This document shows, in pieces, positions 1 through 15,195 of a stretch of 64,000 bases of DNA (the stretch's first letter is position 1; each line of letters starts with the position of its first letter). The position numbers were made by a program, and so were the translations under genes. The stretch spans positions 36,835,339 through 36,899,338 of the forward strand of contig CM049316.1 in NCBI GenBank assembly GCA_026874595.1, read 5' to 3'. This DNA is from Sipunculus nudus. Its lineage: Eukaryota; Annelida; Sipuncula; Golfingiida; Sipunculidae. The notes beneath the pieces are model-generated. The model saw nothing but the letters and a program-made list of their open reading frames with translations, was not told where the DNA came from and made no database searches.

Positions 1-982
1 CATTTTGACCATCATCACACCACCCCGACATCCGTCATCATCAGCAGCAGGAGCATCATATACACCATCGTCACCATCACCACATTATTGTCATCATCAA
101 AATCACCATCATCAAACCACCCCGACCAACCGTCATCATCATTATCACCTCCAACGGCACCATCACCACACCATTGTCATCATCATTTTCACCATCATCA
201 CACCACCCCGACCAACCGTCATCATCATCATCACCTCCAACGGCACCTTCACCACACCATTGTCATCATCATTTTGACCACCATCACACCACCCCGACCA
301 ACCGTCATCATCATCATCACCTCCAACGGCACCGTCACCACACCATTGTCATCATCATTTTGACCATCATCCCACCACCCCGACCAACCGTCATCATCAT
401 CATCACCTCCAACGGCACCTTCACCACACCATTGTCATCATCATTTTGACCACCATCACACCCCGACCAACCGTCATCATCATTATCACCTCACACGGCA
501 CCATCACCACACCATTGTCATCATCTTTTTGACCATCATCACACCACCCCGACCAACAGTCATCATCATTATCACCTCCAACGGCACCATCACCACACCA
601 TTGTCATCATCTTTTTGACCATCATCACACCACCCCGACAACCGTCATCATCAGCAGCAGGAGCATCATCAACACCATCGTCACCATCACCACATCATTG
701 TCATTATCATAATCACCATCATCACACCACAACCGACATCATCATCATCATCATCATCACCTTCAACGGCACCATCAACACACCATTGTCATCATCATTT
801 TCACCATCATCACACCACCCCGACAACCGTCATCATCAGCAGCAGGAGCATCATCACCATCAACGTCACCATCACCACGCCACCGTCATCATTAATATCG
901 CCATCATCATACCACCCCGACCAACCGTCATCATCATTATCACCTCACACGGCACCATCACCACACCATTGTCATCATCTTT

Positions 983-3879
983 TTGACCATCATCACACCA
1001 CCCCGACAACCGTCATCATCAGCAGCAGGAGCATCATCAACACCATCGTCACCATCACCACATCATTGTCATTATCATAATCACCATCATCACACCACAA
1101 CCGTCATCATCATCATCATCATCACCTTCAACGGCACCATCAACACACCATTGTCATCATCATTTTCACCATCATCACACCACCCCAACAACCGTCATCA
1201 TCAGCAGCAGGAGCATCATCACCATCAACGTCACCATCACCACGCCACCGTCATCATTAATATCGCCATCATCACACCACCCCGACCAACCGTCATCATC
1301 ATTATCACCTCCAACGGCACCATCACCACACCATTGTCATCATCTTTTTGACCATCATCACACCACCCCGACAACCGTCATCATCAGCAGCAGGAGCATC
1401 ATCAACACCATCGTCACCATCACCATATAATTGTCATCATCAAAATCACCATCATCAAACCACTCCGACCAACCGTCATCATCATCATCACCTCCAACGG
1501 CACCATCACCACACCATTGTCATCATCTTTTTGACCATCATCACACCACCCCGACCAACCGTCATCATCAGCAGCTTGAGCATTATCACCACCATCGACA
1601 CCATCACCACATCATTTTCATCATCATAATCACCATCATCACACCACAACCGTCATCATCATCATCATCATCATCATCACCTTCAACGGCACCATCACCC
1701 CACCATTGTCATCATCATTTTCACCATCATCCCACCACCCCGACAACCGTCATCATCAGCAGCAGGAGCATCATCACCATCAACGTCACCATCACCACAT
1801 CATTGTCATCATCATTATCACCATCATTAAACCATCCCGAAAAACCGTCATCATCATCATCACCTCCAACGGCACCATCACCACACCATTGTCATCATCA
1901 TTTTGACCATCATCACACCACCCCGACCAACCGTCATTATCAGCAGCAGGAGCATCATCAACACCATCGTCACCATCACCACATCATTGTCATCATCATT
2001 ATCACCATCATCAAACCACCCCGACCAACCGTCATCATCATCAACACCTCCAACGGCACCTTCACCACACCATTGTCATCATTTTTTTGACCATCATCAC
2101 ACCACCCCGACAACCGTCATCATCAGCAGCATGAGCATCATCAACACCATGGTCACCATCACCACATCTTTGTCATCATCATTATCACCATCATTAAACC
2201 ATCCCGAAAAACCGTCATCATCATCATCACCTCCAACGGCACCATCACCACACCATTGTCATCATCATTTTGACCATCATCACACCACCCCGACCAACCG
2301 TCATTATTAGCAGCAGGAGCATCATCAACACCATCGTCACCATCACTACATCATTGTCATCATCATTATCACCATCATTAAACCATCCCGAAAAACCGTC
2401 ATCATCATCATCACCTCCAACGGCACCATCACCACACAATTGTCATCATCATTTTGACCATCGTCACACCACCCCGACCAACCGTCATTATCAGCAGCAG
2501 GAGCATCATCAACACCATCGTCACCATCACCACATCATTGTCATCATCATTATCACCATCATCAAACCATCCCGAAAAACCGTCATTATCATCACCTCCA
2601 ACGGCACCATCACCACACCATTGTCATCATCATTTTGACCATCATCACACCATCCCGACCAACCGTCATTATCAGCAGCAGGAGCATCATCAACACCATC
2701 GTCACCATCACAACATCATTGTCATCATCATTATCACCATCATTAAACCATCCCGAAAAACCGTCATCATCATCATCACCTCCAACGGCACCATCACCAC
2801 ACCATTGTCATCATCATTTTCACCATCATCCCACCACCCCGACAACCGTCATCATCAGCAGCAGGAGCATCATCAACACCATCGTCACCATCACCACATC
2901 ATTGTCATCATCATTTTCACCATCATCAAACCACCCCGACCAACCGTCATCATCAACATCACCTCCAACGGCACCATCACCACACCATTGTCATCATCAT
3001 TTTGACCATCATCACACCACCCCGACAACCGTCATCATCAGCAGCAGGAGCATCATATACACCATCGTCACCATCACCACATTATTGTCATCATCAAAAT
3101 CACCATCATCAAACCACCCCGACCAACCGTCATCATCATTATCACCTCCAACGGCACCATCACCACACCATTGTCATCATCATTTTCACCATCATCACAC
3201 CACCCCGACCAACCGTCATCATCATCATCACCTCCAACGGCACCTTCACCACACCATTGTCATCATCATTTTGACCACCATCACACCACCCCGACCAACC
3301 GTCATCATCATCATCACCTCCAACGGCACCGTCACCACACCATTGTCATCATCATTTTGACCATCATCCCACCACCCCGACCAACCGTCATCATCATCAT
3401 CACCTCCAACGGCACGTTCACCACACCATTGTCATCATCATTTTGACCACCATCACACCCCGACCAACCGTCATCATCATTATCACCTCACACGGCACCA
3501 TCACCACACCATTGTCATCATCTTTTTGACCATCATCACACCCCCCGACCAACCGTCATCATCATTATCACCTCCAACGGCACCATCACCACACCATTGT
3601 CATCATCTTTTTGACCATCATCACACCACCCCGACAACCGTCATCATCAGCAGCAGGAGCATCATCACCATCAACGTCACCATCACCACGCCACCGTCAT
3701 CATTAATATCGCCATCATCATACCACCCCGACCAACCGTCATCATCATTATCACCTCACACGGCACCATCACCACACCATTGTCATCATCTTTTTGACCA
3801 TCATCACACCACCCCGACCAACCGTCATCATCATTATCACCTCCAACGGCACCATCACCACACCATTGTCATCATCTTT
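983..3879 (+). repeat. Satellite higher-order repeat, copy a
   Basis: The interval is set by recurrence of one monomer variant at 983, 3880, 6153 and 8263. Inside it a diagnostic CTTGAGCATTATC variant lies at about 1575 and a CATGAGCATC variant at about 2130. Both recur in the same order in the next two copies. The block starting near 3002 also repeats the block starting near 5 at an offset of 2997, so phase boundaries are approximate. Confidence 0.7.
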
Positions 3880-6152
3880 TTGACCATCATCACACCACCC
3901 CGACAACCGTCATCATCAGCAGCAGGAGCATCATCAACACCATCGTCACCATCACCACATCATTGTCATTATCATAATCACCATCATCACACCACAACCG
4001 TCATCATCATCATCATCATCACCTTCAACAGCACCATCAACACACCATTGTCATCATCATTTTCACCATCATCACACCACCCCAACAACCGTCATCATCA
4101 GCAGCAGGAGCATCATCACCATCAACGTCACCATCACCACGCCACCGTCATCATTAATATCGCCATCATCACACCACCCCGACCAACCGTCATCATCATT
4201 ATCACCTCCAACGGCACTATCACCACACCATTGTCATCATCTTTTTGACCATCATCACACCACCCCGACAACCGTCATCATCAGCAGCAGGAGCATCATC
4301 AACACCATCGTCACCATCACCATATAATTGTCATCATCAAAATCACCATCATCAAACCACTCCGACCAACCGTCATCATCATCATCACCTCCAACGGCAC
4401 CATCACCACACCATTGTCATCATCTTTTTGACCATCATCACACCACCCCGACCAACCGTCATCATCAGCAGCTTGAGCATTATCACCACCATCGACACCA
4501 TCACCACATCATTGTCATCATAATCACCATCATCACACCACAACCGTCATCATCATCATCATCATCATCATCACCTTCAACGGCACCATCACCCCACCAT
4601 TGTCATCATCATTTTCACCATCATCCCACCACCCCGACAACCGTCATCATCAGCAGCAGGAGCATCATCACCATCAACGTCACCATCACCACATCATTGT
4701 CATCATCATTATCACCACCATTTAACAATCCCGAAAAACCGTCATCATCATCATCACCTCCAACGGCACCATCACCACACAATTGTCATCATCATTTTGA
4801 CCATCGTCACACCACCCCGACCAACCGTCATTATTAGCAGCAGGAGCATCATCAACACCATCGTCACCATCACCACATCATTGTCATCATCATTATCACC
4901 ATCATCAAACCATACCGAAAAACCGTCATCATCATCACCTCTAACGGCACCATCACCACACCATTGTCATCATCATTTTGACCATCATCACACCACCCCG
5001 ACCAACCGTCATTATCAGCAGCAGGAGCATCATCAACACCATCGTCACCATCACCACATCATTGTCATCATCATTATCACCATCATTAAACCATCCCGAA
5101 AAACCGTCATCATCATCATCACCTCCAACGGCACCATCACCACACCTTTGTCATCATCATTTTAACCATCATCACACCACCCCGACCAACCGTCATTATC
5201 AGCAGCAGGAGCATCATCAACACCATCGTCACCATCACCACATCATTGTCATCATCATTATCACCATCATCAAACCACCCCGACCAACCGTCATCATCAT
5301 CAACACCTCCAACGGCACCTTCACCACACCATTGTCATCATTTTTTTTACCATCATCACACCACCCCGACAACCGTCATCATCAGCAGCATGAGCATCAT
5401 CAACACCATGGTCACCATCACCACATCTTTGTCATCATCATTATCACCATCATTAAACCATCCCGAAAAACCGTCATCATCATCATCACCTCCAACGGCA
5501 CCATCACCACACCATTGTCATCATCATTTTCACCATCATCCCACCACCCCGACAACCGTCATCATCAGCAGCAGGAGCATCATCAACACCATCGTCACCA
5601 TCACCACACCATTGTCATCATCATTATCACCATCATCAAACCACCCCGACCAACCGTCATCATCATCATCACCTCCAACGGCACCATCACCACACCATTG
5701 TCATCATCATTTTGACCATCATCACACCACCCCGACCAACCGTCATCATCATCATCACCTCCAACGGCACCATCACCACACCATTGTCATCATCATTTTG
5801 ACCACCATCAAACCACCCCGACCAACCGTCATCATCATCATCACCTCCAACGGCACCATCACCACACCATTGTCATCATCATTTTGACCATCATCACACC
5901 ACCCCGACAACCGTCATCATCAGCAGCAGGAGCATCATCAACACCATCGTCACCATCACCAAATCATTGTCATCATCAAAATCACCATCATCAAACCACC
6001 CCGACCAACCGTCATCATCATTATCACCTCCAACGGCACCATCACCACACCAATGTCATCATCTTTTTGACCATCATCAAACCACCCCGACCAACCATCA
6101 TCATCATTTTCACCTCCAACGGCACCATCACGACACCATTGTCATCATCTTT
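3880..6152 (+). repeat. Satellite higher-order repeat, copy b
   Basis: It has the same variant order as the previous block (CTTGAGCATTATC near 4472, CATGAGCATC near 5389). It is shorter, about 2273 bp, through loss of monomers, as expected from unequal exchange. Confidence 0.7.
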
Positions 6153-6822
6153 TTGACCATCAACACACCACCCCGACAACCGTCATCATCAGCAGCAGGA
6201 GCATCATCAACACCATCGTCACCATCACCACATCATTGTCATCATCATAATCACCATCATCACACTACAACCGTCATCATCATCATCATCATCACCTTCA
6301 ACGGCACCATCAACACACCATTGTCATCATCATTTTCACCATCATCACACCACCCCAACAACCGTCATCATCAGCAGCAGGAGCATCATCACCATCAACG
6401 TCACCATCACCACGCCACCGTCATCATTAATATCGCCATCATCACACCACCCCGACCAACCGTCATCATCATTATCACCTCCAACGGCACCATCACCACA
6501 CCATTGTCATCATCTTTTTGACCATCATCACACCACCCCGACAACCGTCATCATCAGCAGCAGGAGCATCATCAACACCATCGTCACCATCACCATATCA
6601 TTGTCATCATCAAAATCACCATCATCAAACCACTCCGACCAACCGTCATCATCATCATCACCTCCAACGGCACCATCACCACACCATTGTCATCATCTTT
6701 TTGACCATCATCACACCACCCCGACCAACCGTCATCATCAGCAGCTTGAGCATTATCACCACCATCGACACCATCACCACATCATTGTCATCATCATAAT
6801 CACCATCATCACACCACAACCG

Positions 6823-6855
<33 letters not shown>

Positions 6856-8262
6856 CCTTCAACGGCACCATCACCCCACCATTGTCATCATCATTTTCAC
6901 CATCATCCCACCACCCCGACAACCGTCATCATCAGCAGCAGGAGCATCATCACCATCAACGTCACCATCACCACATCATTGTCATCATCATTATCACCAC
7001 CATTTAACAATCCCGAAAAACCGTCATCATCATCATCACCTCCAACGGCACCATCACCACACAATTGTCATCATCATTTTGACCATCGTCACACCACCCC
7101 GACCAACCGTCATTATTAGCAGCAGGAGCATCATCAACACCATCGTCACCATCTCCACATCATTGTCATCATCATTATCACCATCATCAAACCATACCGA
7201 AAAACCGTCATCATCATCACCTCCAACGGCACCATCACCACACCATTGTCATCATCATTTTGACCATCATCACACCACCCCGACCAACCGTCATTATCAG
7301 CAGCAGGAGCATCATCAACACCATCGTCACCATCACCACATCATTGTCATCATCATTATCACCATCATTAAACCATCCCGAAAAACCGTCATCATCATCA
7401 TCACCTCCAACGGCACCATCACCAAACCATTGTCATCATCATTTTGACCATCATCACACCACCCCGACCAACCGTCATTATCAGCAGCAGGAGCATCATC
7501 AACACCATCGTCACCATCACCACATCATTGTCATCATCATTATCACCATCATCAAACCACCCCGACCAACCGTCATCATCATCAACACCTCCAACGGCAC
7601 CTTCACCACACCATTGTCATCATTTTTTTGACCATCATCACACCAACCCGACAACCGTCATCATCAGCAGCATGAGCATCATCAACACCATGGTCACCAT
7701 CACCACATCTTTGTCATCATCATTATCACCATCATTAAACCATCCCGAAAAACCGTCATCATCATCATCACCTCCAACGGCACCATCACCACACCATTGT
7801 CATCATCATTTTCACCATCATCCCACCACCCCGACAACCGTCATCATCAGCAGCAGGAGCATCATCAACACCATCGTCACCATCACCACACCATTGTCAT
7901 GATCATTATCAACATCATCAAACCACCCCGACCAACCGTCATCATCATCATCACCTCCAACGGCACCATCACCACACCATTGTCATCATCATTTTGACCA
8001 TCATCACACCACCCCGACAACCGTCATCATCAGCAGCAGGAGCATCATCAACACCATCGTCACCATCACCAAATCATTGTCATCATCAAAATCACCATCA
8101 TCAAACCACCCCGACCAACCGTCATCATCATTATCACCTCCAACGGCACCATCACCACACCATTGTCATCATCTTTTTGACCATCATCAAACCACCCCGA
8201 CCAACCGTCATCATCATTTTCACCTCCAACGGCACCATCACCACACCATTGTCATCATCTTT
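6153..8262 (+). repeat. Satellite higher-order repeat, copy c
   Basis: This is the third occurrence of the ordered variants (CTTGAGCATTATC near 6745, CATGAGCATC near 7671), about 2110 bp long. The stretch after 8263 starts a fourth, more scrambled copy that lacks the CTTGAGCATTATC variant and runs to the array edge. Confidence 0.7.
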
Positions 8263-10125
8263 TTGACCATCAACACACCACCCCGACAACCGTCATCATC
8301 AGCAGCAGGAGCATCATCAACACCATCGTCACCATCACCACATCATTGTCATCATCATAATCACCATCATCACACCACAACCGTCATCATCATCATCATC
8401 ATCACCTTCAACGGCACCATCAACACACCATTGTCATCATCATTTTCACCATCATCACACCACCCCGACAACCGTCATTATCAGCAGCAGGAGCATCATC
8501 ACCATCAACGTCACCATCACCACGCCACCGTCATCATTAATATCGCCATCATCACACCACCCCGACCAACCGTCATCATCATTATCACCTCCAACGGCAC
8601 CATCACCACACCATTGTCATCATCTTTTTGACCATCATCACACCACCCCGACAACCGTCATCACCAGCAGCAGGAGCATCATCAACACCATCGTCACCAT
8701 CACCACATCATTGTCATCATCATAATCACCATCATCACACCACAACCGTCATCATCATCATCATCATCACCTTCAACGGCACCATCAACACACCATTGTC
8801 ATCATCATTTTCACCATCATCACACTACCACCACAACCGTCATCATCAGCAACAGGAGCATCATCACCATCAATGGCACCATCACCACACCGTTGTCATC
8901 ATCATTTTGACCACCATCAAACCACCCCGACCAACCGTCATCATCATCATCACCTCCAACGGCACCATCACCACACCATTGTCATCATCATTTTGACCAT
9001 CATCACACCACCCCGACAACCGTCATCATCAGCAGCAGGAGCATCATCAACACCATCGTCACCATCACCAAATCATTGTCATCATCAAAATCACCATCAT
9101 CAAACCACCCCGACCAACCGTCATCATCAGCAGCAGGAGCATCATCACCATCAACGTCACCATCACCACATCATTGTCATCATCATTATCACCATCATTA
9201 AACCATCCCGAAAAACCGTCATCATCATCATCACCTCCAACGGCACCATCACCACACCATTGTCATCATCATTTTGACCACCATCAAACCACCCGACCAA
9301 CCGTCATCATCATTATCACCTCCAACGGCACCATCACCACACCAATGTCATCATCACCTTTTTGACCATCATCACACCACCCCGACCAACCGTCATCATC
9401 ATTATCACCTCCAACGGCACCATCACCACACCATTGTCATCATCTTTTTGACCATCATCACACCACCCCGACAACCGTCATCATCAGCAGCAGGAGCATA
9501 ATCAACACCATCGTCACCATCACCACATCATTGTCATCATCATAATCACCATCATCACACCACAACCGTCATCATCATCATCATCATCACCTTCAACGGC
9601 ACCATCAACACACCATTGTCATCATCATTTTCACCATCATCACACCATCCCGACAACAGTCATCATCAGCAGCAGGAGCATCATCAACACCATCGTCACC
9701 ATCACCACATCATTGTCATCATCAAAATCACCATCATCAAACCACCCCGACCAACCGTCATCATCATCAACACCTCCAACGGCACCTTCACCACACCATT
9801 GTCATCATCTTTTTGACCATCATCACACCACCCCGACCAACCGTCATCATCAGCAGCAGGAGCATCATTACCATCAACGTCACCGTCACCACGCCACCGT
9901 CATCATTAATATCGCCATCATCACACTACCACCACAACCGTCATCATCAGCAGCAGGAGCATCATCACCATCAACGTCACCATCACCACGCCACCGTCAT
10001 CATTAATATCACCATCATCACACTACCACCCTAACCATCATCATCATCATCATCATCATCATCACTATCAGCGTCACCGTAATCATCATCATCATGAACA
10101 CCAACGCCATCAACACACCAACGTA

Positions 10126-13100
10126 ACCGGTACTATTCAGAATTTGTGCGCTAAGTTTCAGGTTGGTATCCATCCAATCTCGTGTCCTGTTTTTTTTTTT
10201 CGTCCTACCAGGCCAGTGAGATCGCCTTTTATCAAGACACCCTTGTTCTGCTGACAGAGGAACAAACTGCCTTCTGTTCTGTTGTCCTTCTGCTCTGTTG
10301 TCATTGTGTCGCTATAAATGCGCTTGGTATGTTCGAGACCCTGAAACAGGAGCCCAGCATTTATATTTTGCGGCGTCCTTGGGTCAATGACCATTTTCAG
10401 AATCAGCTACAAACCGCCTGGCGATGTGATAAAACATGATATAGTGTGACACGATTGTTACATGAATTCATTTCTTTCCATTGCATCCATTTCAAAGACC
10501 CGTTTTCTCTGGTAACCGGATCGGTTTAATTAAATGAAGTAAGCAAAATTAAGGTGTTTATTTAGGGAAACTTTTGCTTATTCACTAAGAGTGAAATAGC
10601 AAACTTTGTCACTTCAAGGGTCAAATACAGAGCTGAAAACATTGGTTAATGCGATTTATTTTAGAATTGAGAACAATAGAATTCCGGCGTCGATTTTGTT
10701 ATCATAAAGAAGATATTCTTTCAGTCTAGTCATTCCGAACTAACTGCATATTTTGTCTCATCGTATGCTGATCAGTTGTATGACCGTATATGCATTGATG
10801 CCAGCTATTTACCATCTTCTTAGTAACCTTTATGTTTAATATTTCTGGCTAATACTTCGTATATATCAATGGACTGTAGGTGATTCCTGTTAAGAAAGGC
10901 GCCTCTATGACGGACCGATGAACCTCTACAAGCTGTTACTTAACACGATAGGTGCACCAGTTGTAGAATGTCAACAGATGCCGACAAATGCCTTCAGCCA
11001 AAAACCCAGTGTGTATTGGTGTATCAGTAGCAAGTATGAAATATCTGTGCTCACATTGATGTATGTATGTTCAACTGACTCTAGTTAAAGTTGTTAACTT
11101 GAAAGACAAGTTTTACTTCTAAATGTCTTGTAACAGAAGCTATATAGATTTGTAGGATGATAAACACTGTGTAAGGAATTACCTGTAAAACAAGATGTCT
11201 TTGGTTAAACTTCTGGAAGAAATTATCAAAATTGAATAAGATCATGCTGAAATACATATACCCTGAAGAAATGAAGTGTCCATGTTTGTGTTCTATCTGA
11301 GATATTCTGTTCACATCCTGACGAAGAGTAACACAACACAATGAATTCAGTATAAATTATTAAAAATCGTAAAAATAGTGTTGTAGGTGGCGTCATTTGG
11401 TTGCTGTAGCAGTTACAGATCGCCAAGGCCAAAAAGTCCATCATATTTTTTAAAAATTCATTAAGTGGTTCCAGGGAGGCAAAAATAGTCTCATTATTAT
11501 TTTCTTTAAATAGCTCTGCGACCTTGAAAAGTAAGTAAAGATCAGCCATCTTAAAACTTAATCAATATTTTGTTGACGAGGTAAATGGTAACGCCCAGAC
11601 GCGGGACGGACGGGCGGCACTACGGAAGGATTAACGGCATGGGTGACACCAAAAGCCCATCGCCCTAAATGAGCTGAAGGCTAGAATCATGTAACCTAAG
11701 AGTTAAACGGTCATTAGTTGCAAAACACACTTTGTAAAGATCTGTTCTCCGACAGTGAAATGTCCGACAGTGAAATGTATCATCCTTGTTACAATTGTGA
11801 ACAATAATAATAATTACGTCAAAGTGCAACCAAAGGGCAACCTAACTATCATTCTATGACCAGCCACCGGTCACTTCGACGGTCTTTTTAATAGCCACTT
11901 AAAATATCGCACGACCATGTATGACCGTTTCATAGTAAATCCATTTTAATATTCAGGTATTAAAAGCGACCGAGAATTTCTATTGATTCAGTAGTTTATT
12001 ATTACATTTTATTATTTATTAATTTACTAAAACACCTCCTCTTGATCCCATGGTATAAGTGGGATTTGATAAACTTCTATCAATACCGTATGTTACCACC
12101 TGAGTACTTAGGAGTGCCTAGATTAGTTATTGTAAATATTTTTATAATACATGCAGAAAAAAATATAATTTATAAGGTTCCTTAAGTTTCACCGATCTAC
12201 GCTCCCGAGGCAGTGGAAATCTTTCGCCTCTAAAGAAGCTACTGATTTTCCCGCTGCCTGTTTTGGCCGTTTATGATGCACTTAAACACCAGATGGTGGG
12301 TCTGTCTGCTGACAAATAAAACTGCTGATGTGACTAGCAGCTAACCAAATGCCAGTCAACAAACACTCGACAGGCATCAGGCTCCGCCAAGAAAACACGA
12401 GTGGGGCCGTTCTCTCTGAGCCTTTGGCCTGTCCAAACGGTTGCCGGGCGATGAGCACGGCTCCGTGTATTCCTCGCTTGGCTGGTAAACCGTTTTGCCT
12501 TCCAGCACAGGGTCTCATCTGATTGGACCAAAATACAGTGCTCCCCTCTGGTGTAGCGATTCGTGATATGAGGTCAAAACAAACAGCGCTTACGATATAG
12601 GTAGAAGGCCTATAGGTAAAGCGCTGTGTAAAGAGCGTATCACCAACCTACCTCCCAGGCCTTGTCAAACATTACATAAGATGACATTAAAATTTTAACT
12701 TTTTAAAAAGATGAAGATACGGTAATAGATTTTGAACGCAGTGTCAATATACCATTGGCTTTTAAAGAATGGTTTAGGGAGAGCATTAGTATGTCCACTT
12801 TTAGAAGAAAGTAAAAACCCATTTGGAATTATGAATCCGGCCAACCTTTTCCGTTTAAAGATATAGATAAGTGGTGAAGTACTCATGTCTGGACTTGGAC
12901 TGGAGTCTGTATTCGAGACCACCTTTTAGAAGATATGACCTGGACCCTGACCCGGTGATCAAAGCCTAGATAAAATAAAATGTTACCTAAGGTCTGACAT
13001 TGAGATTTTACAAATAACCAAAAGTCGTACATGTCCGAAATTATCACAGAACATTTAAAAAAAAACAAATAAACCTGAACAATCCAACCGTTGTTCTTTA

Positions 13101-14686
13101 ACTCTATATAACAAATATTTACCTCTATTTGACCTGTGTCCTATTTACATCTGTACCTTGCATTAAATCCCCTTATAACCACGGGTTATAAATTAGTGTT
13201 ACCCTGCAACCTATATGCGAACCAACAGGCTAAAATGAAATCGTGTCCTTCATTTAGAATGGAGTCGTGTCAATTAGTCATAGAACACCCAGGTGTCTCA
13301 TTTCCACGACGAAATATTATACCCATTGTCAAGTGGAGATAATACTTTAACGGGTAACAAGGTAGCGCACGAACGGGAAGGTTCCCTAAAGTCCGTCCTC
13401 CAAAGCTAATTGAAATGTAGCATTTTAATTTTTTTACAAATTGGTTAAACAGTTCGAATAATAGCGCCATTTCGGCCCTATGACATCAGCGAGTCTACGA
13501 CAAGCGTAATGGCTGTCAGAGTGTCTTTACAACGAGGAACGCACTTGGGGATGAGGCTTTATCTCTTTAAATGTCATTTTTCTCGACAAGAAATATGTTG
13601 GAGAAAAAAAGTTTTCATGTTTTTAATATTAGGTCAAAACAGTTCTGCTCTTTGTGGGTGTTTAAAACGATCCACATTTTGAATGTTGATTTTTGAAAGG
13701 AGAAAAATGTCATTAGACATGAGCAGAAAATATTAACAGGGCTAAAATCATGTAATATAATTATTGGGACTAATATGAATTTAGAAGCGCTATTGCGTCG
13801 ATGTTAATGAAAGGTTAATTAAGAGATTCTACTTTATAATGTCAAATGATATGTTCTACAGACAATATTTCCACTGCACAATATGCAGGACTTCCCAGCC
13901 TTTAATTAAGCATCGTCGTTTGCAATCACTTTGCATTTTATTCTCAATAAAATGTCAACAAGTCGTCCTATTACATGCAAAACCCCCCAAAAATATATAT
14001 CATATAAAACCTTATATAATTGTCTAACTGATGAAATATAATTTGTTTTCATATCTCATCAATGATGTTCATTTTTTACACTAAAATAAAAAGTTTTTTT
14101 TTTGTACAAATCGAGTTATTATTCCCCGCATATTGAAGCAGGTAACAAATTTTCAGTAGGCCCATGTAAAAATACATGAAAATATCTCCAGGCAATTTTT
14201 TTACTGACCTATCACGTATTTTCATATTTTAAATGCAATTATAAAATGTTGCTCCTATAAGAATTTACATTTCACGTGAAAAAAAGACCAATAACTTATT
14301 TTAAAATAACAATTTGGAAAATTTAAAAAAAATTGTTTGAAAACATATTTGACTTTGTTGTGATGAAATTAGAAGTGTACGTGATTTGTCGTTACTGAGA
14401 AATGTCAATTTAAAACTCATACATTTCACTCAGATCACATTTTAAGAACAGGGCGAAAAACGGTATGCGTGTGTTCCTACAAAAATTTAGACCTTTACTA
14501 GGGTTTATTGTAAATGACAACATATTGTCGTTATTAAGTATAGTATGATATACCAGATTTGCTTTAATCTTACTCGATTCGTTTTCATATTAATTTGCAG
14601 GTTAAAAGTGGTTTTAATGCACAATTTTACATCTGACAGCTGAGACACGTGTACACATGTGTTTGGGTGGAGCTTAGCCTGCTAAA
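10126..14686. other. Unique non-coding stretch, no gene recognised
   Basis: The sequence is AT-rich and mostly single-copy within the window. Open frames are short, and none resembles a known family or has a good start and splice context. Two pockets are GC-richer: 11,585-11,680 (GACGCGGGACGGACGGGCGG) and about 12,190-12,620. The second is CpG-containing, with an inverted CCAAT box (GATTGGACC) near 12,520, and could be regulatory; I cannot show that. Confidence 0.5.
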
Positions 14687-15191
14687 GGGGCCTTTACACA
14701 GAAGAGCGACCTTTATGCCTCCCGTGTGCGACCACAAAATTTACCAGGTCGCCGTAGGAGGCTCAAAGAAGGCAGAATAGATGCCTATGTCGTTCAAAGG
14801 TCGTACACAGGAGTTTCATACGTCGCCATGGACGCCATGGTCGCCGCGAGTTTTTGAACATGTTCAAAGCAATCGCACAAAGGTCGCCGAGGAGCTAGGT
14901 TGCTCAAAGGTGGCTCAGGGGAAGCAGAAGGGAGGCACAAGCATTCCCGCAATTGTAGAATGAAGGCAGAATGATCGCGCTGGTGGCAGGGGGAAGCAGA
15001 GGGAAGGCAGGCATGAAAATGCACTTATGCTGCTTTTTGGGAGGTTCAAGGGAGGCACAAGTATCGCTGAAACAGTTATGGAGCATTTACACAGAAACAG
15101 CATTTTCTGGGGTTAGGCGACCATTGAGCGTCCTGGTCATTTTTTGTCGCTCAAAGGTGGCACAACGGTGGCAGCCCTTTGTAAAGGGGCC
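14687..15191. mobile_element. ~505-bp MITE, possibly piggyBac-like
   Basis: The left end reads GGGGCCTTTACACAG and the reverse complement of the right end reads GGCCCCTTTACAAAG, matching at 12 of 15 positions. Flanks are TAAA at 14,683-14,686 and TTAA at 15,192-15,195, which fits a TTAA target duplication with one mutation. The interior is rich in CAAAGGTCGCC, GGTGGCACAA and GAAGGCAG sub-repeats and codes for nothing recognisable. TTAA duplication is the hallmark of piggyBac. The assignment rests on the flanks and on one copy, so a different cut-and-paste family remains possible. Confidence 0.5.
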
Positions 15192-15195
15192 TTAA

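Larger units (their letters stand above)
1..10125 (+). repeat. CAT/CCA-rich complex satellite with higher-order repeats
   Basis: The + strand is almost free of G and is built from ATC/CAC trinucleotide-like tracts. Two monomer types are visible. An ~86-bp type carries CTCCAACGGCACC and ends CATCATTTTG. A ~98-bp type carries CAGCAGCAGGAGCATCATC. They often alternate as 184-bp dimers (for example 2270 to 2454; 181 bp from 2454 to 2635). A third type has CACCACAACCGTC followed by a longer ATC run. The array is already in progress at base 1 and decays into plain ATC repeats before ending near 10,125. Open frames cross it because stops occur only in TTTTGACC and CATTAAACC contexts. They start at TTG and drift through His-, Ser- and Ile-rich frames, since 86 and 98 are not multiples of 3. 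I see no support for coding. Confidence 0.95.

Noticed and set aside
5-10034. Dozens of His/Ser/Ile/Thr-rich open frames, up to 245 codons, in the first 10 kb
   Set aside because: They start at TTG, follow the satellite monomers, pass through all three frames of the same repeat and stop at the same repeat position. There is no sign of coding constraint.
1-10125. CRISPR-like array
   Set aside because: The repeats have no unique spacers, monomers are variants of each other, and the window is eukaryotic.
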